From: Prolixibacteraceae bacterium | GTDB taxonomy: Bacteria > Bacteroidota > Bacteroidia > Bacteroidales > Prolixibacteraceae | Assembly (NCBI GenBank): GCA_003537645.1 | Contig: DPRM01000087.1 | Span: 1,650-36,583, forward strand | Length of the DNA: 34,934 nucleotides | Direction of reading: 5' to 3' | Part shown: piece after piece, positions 1-6,010 of the stretch | How the letters are laid out: each line of letters opens with the position of its first letter | How positions within the stretch are numbered: the stretch's first letter is position 1 | The notes under the pieces: model-generated | What the model was told of the DNA's origin: nothing | What the model saw: only the letters and a program-made list of their open reading frames with translations | Database searches by the model: none | Made by a program: the position numbers and the translations under genes

Positions 1-676
1 TAAAACCACCACCTAAAATAATGGCAACCACATTACTGATTACTTTCAGGCGAGGCATCCAAATGGTGTTGTTCCAGCCAATAGTCTGGAAAGCAGACCA
101 GAATCCGTGAGCCAGGTGAAAAGCAAGGGCTACCGAACCAACAATGTAAATAAGAACGATTGACAGGTTTTGGAAGGTTTCGTTGACCAAAGCATACGCA
201 TTTTCGCCTTTAGCCATTGCACCAAAGAATGGGAATTCAACTTCGCCACCATGCCATTCGGTAAAACCTTTCATTTTCAGGTAGAAATTAATAAGGTGAA
301 TTACAAGGAAAGCAAAAACAGCAATCCCCAATGGTAGCATGTTGAGTGAAGCCCATTCAACACCGGTTGTTTTTTTGCCTGAAGCATAAGCTTGCGAACC
401 GCGTGCTTTCATGTTCTGAAGCGTCAGAATTAATGAATAAATGATGTGAACTAAAAATCCTAAAGCCAGTGTAGGCTCAATGATTTTAATCAAAGGGTTG
501 GTTCCCATGAAGTGAACCCCGGCATTAAACATCTGACCTTCTTCGAATCCCATGCAGCTATCGAGCAGCAGGAACGAGTTCAGAATTAAATGTACAAAGA
601 GGAACAAAATCAGGAACAAACCTGAAACGCTCATCAGGAGTTTCCGTCCAATAGAGGCAGTCAGTAAATTGCTCAT
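1..676 (-). CDS. sdhC: Succinate dehydrogenase/fumarate reductase cytochrome b subunit (C-terminus cut by window edge)
   Basis: This is the membrane anchor of respiratory complex II, which binds heme b and passes electrons between succinate oxidation or fumarate reduction and menaquinone. The translation starts MSNLLTASIGRKLLMSVSG and runs 225 codons to the window edge with five hydrophobic helices. Helical histidines suited to heme ligation occur in LFVHLIL, LVHIIYS, VIHLINFY and AFHLAHGFW, and the last is followed by the family-typical WSAFQTIGWNN. This matches the single-polypeptide, diheme cytochrome b type of Bacteroidota, usually about 225-230 residues, so only a few residues are missing. 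The ATG at 676 is chosen because it opens the first helix and lies about 43 bases below a good promoter. sdhA and sdhB would be expected just outside the window, to the left. Confidence 0.93.
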   Translation of the reverse strand, partial: MSNLLTASIGRKLLMSVSGLFLILFLFVHLILNSFLLLDSCMGFEEGQMFNAGVHFMGTNPLIKIIEPTLALGFLVHIIYSLILTLQNMKARGSQAYASGKKTTGVEWASLNMLPLGIAVFAFLVIHLINFYLKMKGFTEWHGGEVEFPFFGAMAKGENAYALVNETFQNLSIVLIYIVGSVALAFHLAHGFWSAFQTIGWNNTIWMPRLKVISNVVAIILGGGF

Positions 677-725
677 AGATAAACAGATTTTTATTTTAAT
701 AATAGTTTCATTTTTGTTTGCCCGA

Positions 726-756
726 CAAAAGTAGAGTTAACAGGCATCACATACAA
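726..756 (-). promoter_or_regulatory. Promoter of the sdhC transcript
   Basis: Read on the minus strand, TTG (754-756) is followed by 20 bases and then TACTTTTG (726-733). This fits the Bacteroidota primary sigma consensus TTG-N19-21-TAnnTTTG. Transcription would start near 719, leaving a leader of about 43 bases before the sdhC ATG. Confidence 0.6.
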
Positions 757-892
757 TAAAATGCTGTTCAAAATAACTAATTTATAATGTTTCTAAGCAT
801 AAAGAGCGAAGCGCCAGCGAGATGAATTTATATAATGTTAAGGTTTGGAGTTTTGAATGAGCAGAGGCTCGGAAAAATAAGTTAAACCATTT

Positions 893-922
893 TTGCATAA
901 ACAGCATATTTGCATATTTTTG
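893..922 (+). promoter_or_regulatory. Probable promoter of tRNA-Arg
   Basis: TTG (893-895), 19 bases, then TATTTTTG (915-922) match the Bacteroidota promoter form. The start site would be near 929. The precursor would carry about 94 leader bases, to be removed by RNase P. Confidence 0.5.
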
Positions 923-1022
923 CAACGGCTGAAAAAGAAACATCCAATATTGAATAATCAATAATCAATTTTCAAATCACGTTGATCGAAACTTTATTCG
1001 AGATTCTGGATTCGATTTTTAT

Positions 1023-1094
1023 GGTTCCATAGTTCAACGGATAGAATAGCGGTTTCCTAAACCGTAGATCCGGGTTCGATTCCCGGTGGGACTA
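1023..1094 (+). tRNA. tRNA-Arg (anticodon CCU)
   Basis: The cloverleaf can be drawn in full. The acceptor arm is GGTTCCA (1023-1029) against TGGGACT (1087-1093) with two G-T wobbles. The D arm is GTTC/GAAT, and the anticodon arm is GCGGT/ACCGT around the loop TTCCTAA, giving anticodon CCT, which reads AGG. The T arm is CCGGG/CCCGG around TTCGATT. The discriminator base is A at 1094. CCA is not encoded, so it must be added after transcription. Confidence 0.95.
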
Positions 1095-1095
1095 C

Positions 1096-1139
1096 AATTA
1101 GACCACTTAAAATGAATGTTTTAAGTGGTCTAATTTTTT
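1096..1139 (+). terminator. Rho-independent terminator of tRNA-Arg
   Basis: A perfect 15-bp inverted repeat (1098-1112 with 1119-1133), with the six-base loop TGAATG, is followed by a run of T. It lies four bases after the tRNA discriminator. The AT pairs flanking the stem may let it work weakly on the opposite strand, below the isomerase gene. Confidence 0.88.
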
Positions 1140-1179
1140 GTATTCTTTGATTGTAAAAATGCAATATCAGGAAGATCAT

Positions 1180-2100
1180 TTATGCGATCTGGCTGACCAG
1201 TTTTTTCATTTTCTCCAGACCGGCTCGGGCAACCAGCAATGGGTCTTGTTTCCAGTAAGTTTCGTTAAATAATTCGAGAGAAAGTACTTTGATTCCACCC
1301 ATATTTTTCAGGTCGGTAAGTATCTGTTTCATTGGAGCAGCGCCATCGCCCGGATATACACGGTCGCCATCTTTTTGCTCTTCGCGTGGGATGAATGCGA
1401 CAAAATCGTTTATGTGAAATACTTCGATCACATTCCCATTCAGCATTTTCAGTGTATCGTAACCCGAATTTCCACGGAACATGTGATAAACATCAGCAAG
1501 GATTTTCGCATCCGGATCGTTGGCAAAGGCGGCAATCATCATGGCCTGCCCGATATGAAACAGTGTTTTTGAAGCTCCCCAGAATTCGAGAATAGGCATC
1601 ACTCCGGTTTGGCGGCCCAGTTCTATTAATTCTTTGTATTTGTGTCCAGCTTCCGTCAGGTCAAAAGGTTTATCGTGCGGAACTCCCGAGGCCGGAGCTG
1701 CAATGCGTTTACAACCAATTGAACCCATCATTTCCATTTCCGACTTCATTTGCCCGAAGCCTTGTTCACCTGTTAGCCAGGGTGCGAAACCAATAGCATT
1801 TTCAACCAGCAAACCACGTTCGGCGATATATTTTTGGAGCGATTGCGCCGAATTGCCTGATTCTAGATGTTGTTTTACATCACGAACCCAAAGTTCCACG
1901 CCACTGTATCCGGCTTCAGCAGCAATGTCGATGTATTTCAGCAACCCGGGTTTTTGTCCGCTGATGGTGCTGGTGTTCAGGCAAAAACGAAAATCTGTTT
2001 CCTTTTTTTTGGGGTTCGAAAGTGTAATATCAGGTAAAACCGCAGCGGCTGTGGCCAGACCAGCAGTTTTGAATAGTTTTCTTCTTGATATCATGGTCAT
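1180..2100 (-). CDS. Tat-exported sugar phosphate isomerase/epimerase-like TIM barrel protein
   Basis: A 306-residue protein of the xylose isomerase-like TIM barrel superfamily (AP_endonuc_2 fold), the group that includes hydroxypyruvate isomerases and inosose dehydratases. The N-terminus carries a Tat-type motif, SRRKLFK, then a short hydrophobic stretch, so the enzyme is probably exported folded. Likely metal ligands and barrel strands are in GVELWVRD, ILEFWG, LADVYHMFRG, EVFHINDF and LSLELFNETYW. The ATG at 2100 overlaps the TGA of the upstream RraA-like gene as ATGA (2097-2100), so translational coupling is expected; a second ATG at 2094 is possible. The substrate cannot be read from the sequence. 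Work on a sugar or keto acid together with the RraA-like partner is inference. Confidence 0.85.
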   Translation of the reverse strand: MTMISRRKLFKTAGLATAAAVLPDITLSNPKKKETDFRFCLNTSTISGQKPGLLKYIDIAAEAGYSGVELWVRDVKQHLESGNSAQSLQKYIAERGLLVENAIGFAPWLTGEQGFGQMKSEMEMMGSIGCKRIAAPASGVPHDKPFDLTEAGHKYKELIELGRQTGVMPILEFWGASKTLFHIGQAMMIAAFANDPDAKILADVYHMFRGNSGYDTLKMLNGNVIEVFHINDFVAFIPREEQKDGDRVYPGDGAAPMKQILTDLKNMGGIKVLSLELFNETYWKQDPLLVARAGLEKMKKLVSQIA

Positions 2101-2936
2101 TTAACTGTTTTGTCCAGAGGTCTTCCCAAACTTTCGTACAAGCTTTTTCGGCCGGCCTTGTCGTTGGTAAGAATCTTTGCGGCATATTTCGCAACTTGTT
2201 CTGCCACTGCGCGTGGAACGACAATAACACCATCGCCATCGCCAACAACCACATCGCCCGGACAAACAAGCACACCGCCTATTGAAACCGGACGATTGAC
2301 TGATTCAATTTCATTTCTTCCGGGACGAATGCCACGACCTTTTTTACGCAGATAAAGTGGTATTTTTTCGAGGCCGACCTCATCAGTATCTCTGGAGCTT
2401 GCATCGGTTACTACTCCGGTAGCTCCCAGTTTATGCCAGAACAGAATATTGTTCGAACCAATTGAGCCGATGTCTTTATCCTCCACATCATCAATCACGA
2501 TGGCCGAACCGGGTCGTATAACCTTTGCAAAAGCTTCGTTTGAATACGCATTGTAGAAATTTCCTTCCCACTTTTCGAAATCTTCACCGGGATCCGGACG
2601 ATTTGGTTTTTGGGTAGGCACGTAACGAACGGTAACCGCAATTCCTCTGAATACGTGGGCGAAATCTTTTAAATCGACCCAATCGGCATGAATGGCTTCG
2701 TTAACCAAACCTGTATTGGGCAACCCAACCATGTCCATCCCGTCGGAAACATCGGCTACACGCAAATCTTTGTAAAGTTCCAGTATTCGCGCATCATCTT
2801 CGGCTGTGTAGGTTTTTGTAGTAATCAGGTTCACTCCTTTTTCGATTGCTTCCTTGTCGGGAGTCTGGGCAAAGGTGGGGGAGGCAGAGATTAAACTCAC
2901 GATGAGAAATGAAATTAGTTTAGTCAGTTTTTTCAT
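2097..2936 (-). CDS. Exported RraA-like (HMG/CHA aldolase-type) protein
   Basis: A 279-residue protein with a clear signal peptide (MKKLTKLISFLIVSLISASP, cleaved near TFAQ). The RraA/HMG-aldolase fold follows, with GATGVVTDASSRDTDEV holding the Arg-Asp pair that positions substrate and metal in class II 4-hydroxy-4-methyl-2-oxoglutarate aldolases, then VCPGDVVVGDGDGVIVVP, the family signature. Such proteins cleave or decarboxylate 2-keto acids, or, as in E. coli RraA, bind RNase E. RNase E binding cannot apply to an exported copy. Homologues are often annotated as demethylmenaquinone methyltransferase, a label I would not use. The gene is first of a two-gene operon with the isomerase, with a 4-base overlap. 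A signal peptide on this family is unusual. Confidence 0.85.
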   Translation of the reverse strand: MKKLTKLISFLIVSLISASPTFAQTPDKEAIEKGVNLITTKTYTAEDDARILELYKDLRVADVSDGMDMVGLPNTGLVNEAIHADWVDLKDFAHVFRGIAVTVRYVPTQKPNRPDPGEDFEKWEGNFYNAYSNEAFAKVIRPGSAIVIDDVEDKDIGSIGSNNILFWHKLGATGVVTDASSRDTDEVGLEKIPLYLRKKGRGIRPGRNEIESVNRPVSIGGVLVCPGDVVVGDGDGVIVVPRAVAEQVAKYAAKILTNDKAGRKSLYESLGRPLDKTVK

Positions 2937-3017
2937 AGTTGGTTATTTAGAAATGTGACTTAAAATTAGAAATTTTCAGATTCAAATCATCAAAAGTTGT
3001 CATCAAACAAAACTGAA

Positions 3018-3047
3018 AGAGACTGTCACTTTCGAAGTGCAGCCTCT
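3018..3047 (-). terminator. Possible terminator of the PadR/PspC operon
   Basis: Imperfect inverted repeat AAGAGACTGTCACT / AGTGCAGCCTCTT with one mismatch and one bulged base, about 50 bases below the PspC-gene stop. On the minus strand it is followed by the T-rich but broken stretch CAGTTTTGTTT. The tail is weak, so this is tentative. Confidence 0.35.
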
Positions 3048-3093
3048 TTGCATCGATTCCTTATTTCGGGAATCAGAATATTGGGGGAGAGAT

Positions 3094-4713
3094 TTACTTT
3101 GCAGCTGGGGCAACCGAATCAATTTTCAGTGCCAGTCCGTCGGCAGTCATCGTCCAGAATTTGCCAACCATGTCGCCATCCCACATATTATTTACATTTT
3201 CGATGTCGTAAATAATCGACTTCATTTTTTCATTCAGGTAAACCGATTTTCCTTCCGGAACTTTCAGTATCATAGTTACTTCCTGATTGCGCCATTTCGC
3301 ATTGTCTTTCAGGAAATAGTAGGGATCGAACTGAAGTGTTGAATCTTTTTGACTGAAGTTATAATCTATCTGTTCAACATTTTTTTGTGCCTCTTCGGTG
3401 TCGCCGCCTCGTGCCCGTTTTTTTACCTGAAGTAAAAATTCGCCGGTAGTGCTTTGTTCGATCGTAAATTGCGGATGTCCGAGCAGTTTTTCTTTTCCGT
3501 TCACTTCTGCAATTTTCATCCGGTCGAGCGAAATATGATCTTCAATCAATGATTCATATAAATCGTCGGCCATTTCGAGGTACAGTGTTTTACACTGACC
3601 ACATTCAAGCTTTTGAGTAACTGTCTGGCTGGTTTGTTTCGAGAAATTTTCGGCCTGACTAACGCCAACCACAATCAATGTTATAAGGGCCAGTAACCAC
3701 AGGGCGAATGTTCCAAGTCCGATCAGTTTGTTATTTGTTTTGTACCTGAATAAGAGTTTTGTGCCGATAAAAAGTAATATCAGGATTGGGATTCCGATAA
3801 GTACCGAAAGCGCAATCAACGAAATGGTGTAGGCTTCGGGGCTGACAAAATGATTGATTATATTGGCCATGTTGATGTTTGAATCCCATCCGAAATTCCA
3901 GGGACCTCCATGCAGGAAGGAATGACCGACGGCCACAGAGGTAATAAACATGATCAATGCGGCAATTCCTCCGATAATCAATGCTGCACCAAACAGCAAT
4001 GCAATTACGCGAACTACTACGCGGAGAACACTGCCCACCACATCGCCAAAACGATCCATGCGTGTAACGCCTTTTTCGTATGATGCCGAATTTCTGAAAC
4101 GGTTATAGCTTTCGCCAATCTCGTTCACCTCTTCCTTAATCGATTTCTCGATGTTTGAAACCGTGGCTTCCTTTCCGCGCATTTCCAAACGCTGTGCAGT
4201 AGTTTTTGCTTTCGGAACTACTATCCAGAGAATAATATAAATGAGAAACGAAGCGCCAACTCCAAGGAAGAACAGCACTACGAAAATTACGCGCAGAATT
4301 ACCATGTCGATATTAAAATAAGCGCCAAGTCCGGAGCAAACGCCACCGATTACACGGTTGTCGCCATCGCGGTAAAGTCGGCGACGCGTTTTTTGTTCGC
4401 CATCCTGGGCGGTTTCATCAGCCTGTGTTTTTGCTGAAGCTTCTTCTTCCGGCTCCATAAAATCTTCGGGCTTGCCCATTCGGGCGATCACTTCGTCAAC
4501 CATTTCGTTGGTTACAACCTCTACTTTGTTGCCGGTTTTTTCGATCAGGAGCTCGGCAATACGCGCTTCTATGTCCTGAAGTATTTCCTGGCCTTCGAGT
4601 GCAGTCCCAAAATGACGGTTCAGTAATTGTAAATATCGTTGAAGTTTCTCGAATGCATCGTCGTCGATATGAAAAACGCTTCCGCCTATGTTTATTGTGA
4701 ATGTCTTTTTCAT
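3094..4713 (-). CDS. PspC-domain multi-pass membrane protein
   Basis: A 539-residue protein. Residues 1-90 form a soluble N-terminal region starting MKKTFTINIGGSVFHIDDDA that looks like a small independent domain. Residues about 111-170 are a PspC domain (RRLYRDGDNRVIGGVCSGLG, then a hydrophobic helix ending LWIVVPKAK). Three or more further membrane helices lie between about 225 and 350. A soluble C-terminal part (about 365-539) begins with a CGQC motif. PspC domains take part in membrane-stress responses in proteobacteria; in Bacteroidota they occur in larger architectures like this one whose role is not settled. The gene follows padR by 45 bases and is probably its regulated partner. Envelope stress sensing is inference. 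Confidence 0.85.
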   Translation of the reverse strand: MKKTFTINIGGSVFHIDDDAFEKLQRYLQLLNRHFGTALEGQEILQDIEARIAELLIEKTGNKVEVVTNEMVDEVIARMGKPEDFMEPEEEASAKTQADETAQDGEQKTRRRLYRDGDNRVIGGVCSGLGAYFNIDMVILRVIFVVLFFLGVGASFLIYIILWIVVPKAKTTAQRLEMRGKEATVSNIEKSIKEEVNEIGESYNRFRNSASYEKGVTRMDRFGDVVGSVLRVVVRVIALLFGAALIIGGIAALIMFITSVAVGHSFLHGGPWNFGWDSNINMANIINHFVSPEAYTISLIALSVLIGIPILILLFIGTKLLFRYKTNNKLIGLGTFALWLLALITLIVVGVSQAENFSKQTSQTVTQKLECGQCKTLYLEMADDLYESLIEDHISLDRMKIAEVNGKEKLLGHPQFTIEQSTTGEFLLQVKKRARGGDTEEAQKNVEQIDYNFSQKDSTLQFDPYYFLKDNAKWRNQEVTMILKVPEGKSVYLNEKMKSIIYDIENVNNMWDGDMVGKFWTMTADGLALKIDSVAPAAK

Positions 4714-4758
4714 GTGTTTATATTTTTTCCGATTCGATTTCTTTATACTGAAAATGAC

Positions 4759-5088
4759 TTATTTATGTTCCTTTATCATTCTGACTGCATCGACTAATTC
4801 GTCCCACGAAGCGCCCATTTCATTCAGGAAAAAGCGGCCCTCGTCGGTGAGTTCGTAATATTTACGTGGTGGCCCCTGCGTCGATTCTTCCCATTTGTAA
4901 GCCAGCAAACCGTCATTTTTCAGCCGTGTAAGCAGCGGATAAAGAGTTCCTTCCACCACAATCATTTTAGAGTTTCTCAATTCCTCGATGATGTCGCTCG
5001 CATACAGAGGCTTCCCGTCGATTACCAGCAAAATGCAGTATTCGAGAACTCCTTTGCGCATTTGCGCTTTTGTATTGTTCAGATCCAT
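4759..5088 (-). CDS. PadR family transcriptional regulator
   Basis: A 109-residue winged-helix protein of the small PadR group. Typical elements are MRKGVLEYCILLVI (first helix), EGTLYPLLTRLKNDGLL (recognition helix and wing entry) and GPPRKYYELTDEGR (the wing, nearly invariant in the family). PadR proteins bind DNA as dimers, usually repress their own operon and a neighbour, and release DNA on binding a small molecule. The start at 5088 is supported by a strong Shine-Dalgarno sequence. It lies just ahead of the PspC-domain gene, a pairing common in Bacteroidota, so autoregulation of this operon is likely. Confidence 0.92.
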   Translation of the reverse strand: MDLNNTKAQMRKGVLEYCILLVIDGKPLYASDIIEELRNSKMIVVEGTLYPLLTRLKNDGLLAYKWEESTQGPPRKYYELTDEGRFFLNEMGASWDELVDAVRMIKEHK

Positions 5089-5096
5089 AGTTTTTT

Positions 5097-5103
5097 CCTC
5101 CTT
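5097..5103 (-). promoter_or_regulatory. Canonical Shine-Dalgarno sequence of padR
   Basis: On the minus strand AAGGAGG lies 8 bases before the padR ATG. So complete a Shine-Dalgarno is uncommon in Bacteroidota, where most genes here have only A-rich leaders. It fixes the padR start at 5088. A TAATTTTG box at 5114-5121 could serve as a -7 element, but no TTG sits at the right distance. Confidence 0.6.
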
Positions 5104-5140
5104 AAAATTCGTTCAAAATTATCTCTCACTCAAGCTGGTA

Positions 5141-5542
5141 TTACATTCCCCAGATTGATTCATCCAACATCCATTCTTCAACTTTCAAGGTTAAATCGCT
5201 TTCTGTATTGTAATTTGTTTCTGTAAAATTCTGATTGGTAAGCATCCATTCTTCTACTCTTAACGATTCATCATTTTCAGCGTTATAGGCATCCATTTGA
5301 GAATCGAAATAGGTTTTATCGGTCATCCAACTTTCAATTTCCAGACTTTCTTCTGCCGAAGTTTCGAATAAAAAAGCAGTAGCTGCATTTGTAATTTCTG
5401 ATGAGTGGGCAATGCTTGCAGTGGTGGTGAATGCCATCAGTTGTTTGCTTTCATTGCCTGTTGCCTGATTGTTCGAAAGTATGCCGGCACTGGCTGTTAA
5501 GTTGATTAACACAATACCTAATACTAATGCGAAAGTTTTCAT
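5141..5542 (-). CDS. Small secreted protein with three EEWM-type repeats
   Basis: I do not recognise a function. From the ATG at 5542 the product has 133 residues: a signal peptide (MKTFALVLGIVLINLTASAG), a Thr/Ala-rich spacer, then three copies of a short motif at about residues 65-73 (ESLEIESWM), 92-100 (ESLRVEEWM) and 117-125 (LTLKVEEWM), spaced 25-27 residues apart. The mature protein is strongly acidic and ends WGM soon after the third copy. Two upstream in-frame ATGs (5584 and 5635) would add up to 31 polar residues encoded by A-rich repeats. I prefer 5542 because it puts the signal peptide at the N-terminus. The gene ends 52 bases before padR and may be co-transcribed with padR and the PspC gene. 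Confidence 0.7.
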   Translation of the reverse strand: MKTFALVLGIVLINLTASAGILSNNQATGNESKQLMAFTTTASIAHSSEITNAATAFLFETSAEESLEIESWMTDKTYFDSQMDAYNAENDESLRVEEWMLTNQNFTETNYNTESDLTLKVEEWMLDESIWGM

Positions 5543-5554
5543 TGATTTGTTTTC

Positions 5555-5632
5555 TGTTTTCTGAACATTGTTTGTTGTTTTCATGGCTTTGAGTTTTGTT
5601 TTCTGAATTGTTTCTGTTTCCTGTTTTCTGAA
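5555..5632 (-). repeat. Direct repeats TTCAGAAAACA in the leader
   Basis: The minus strand contains three exact copies of TTCAGAAAACA (5555-5565, 5597-5607, 5622-5632), among further AGAAAACA and GGAAAACA variants up to about 5675. They lie in the leader or extended N-terminal coding region of the secreted EEWM-repeat protein. Confidence 0.7.
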
Positions 5633-5761
5633 CACGTTTTCCTGTTTTCCTGACTTTGTTTTCTTGTTTTCTGTTAGTAAGACGATCGGTTTCTGATTTC
5701 GTTACAGTTGCAAGGAACTTTTTTTTAACTTCTACCTTCTCTTACATTGTTATTGGCTTTA

Positions 5762-5793
5762 CAAACATACGAACTTTAAATGGAACTATGCAA
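5762..5793 (-). promoter_or_regulatory. Promoter of the EEWM-repeat protein gene
   Basis: On the minus strand TTG (5791-5793), 21 bases, then TATGTTTG (5762-5769) match the Bacteroidota consensus. The start site would be near 5755. The leader to the ATG at 5542 would then be about 210 bases, long enough for post-transcriptional control. Confidence 0.55.
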
Positions 5794-5950
5794 GACAAAG
5801 TACTAAAATTTTTAAAATATTTTTTAAGTCGTTGAAAATCAAGAGTAAATTATTTGAGTTAGAAATGAGAAACACATTGTTTTTCTTCGAAACCAGCAAT
5901 TTTTCAGAAATTATACATGGAGAATACGTTTTATCGAATCAAGTTGTTAA

Positions 5951-5982
5951 AAACAAAAAGCCCCGAATCGTAATACGGGGCT
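5951..5982 (-). terminator. Rho-independent terminator of guaB
   Basis: The stem AGCCCCG/CGGGGCT (5959-5965 with 5976-5982) is followed on the minus strand by TTTTTGTTTTT. It lies 28 bases past the guaB stop. Confidence 0.85.
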
Positions 5983-6010
5983 CAATTATCAATCAGAAAA
6001 TTTAATTCTT

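Larger units (their letters stand above)
677..1022. other. Intergenic region between sdhC and tRNA-Arg
   Basis: This 346-base AT-rich region holds the leftward sdhC promoter and a rightward promoter at 893-922 that probably serves the tRNA. A short ATCAATAATCAAT direct repeat lies near 956-968. I see no convincing coding sequence; the short frame over 552-734 is antisense to sdhC. Confidence 0.6.
5636..6010. other. Intergenic region between the EEWM-repeat gene and guaB
   Basis: It holds the leftward promoter at 5762-5793, a 5' leader rich in AGAAAACA, and the guaB terminator at 5951-5982. Bases 5800-5945 are AT-rich and I see no gene there. Confidence 0.6.

Noticed and set aside
552..734. 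Plus-strand 60-codon open frame near sdhC
   Set aside because: It lies antisense to the sdhC start and promoter and has no support of its own.
1023..1139. tRNA-Arg as an integration site for a mobile element
   Set aside because: No integrase gene and no repeated copy of the tRNA 3' end were seen nearby, and the region continues with ordinary metabolic genes.
1634..2104. Plus-strand 156-codon open frame
   Set aside because: It is antisense to the isomerase gene, whose product has clear family motifs.
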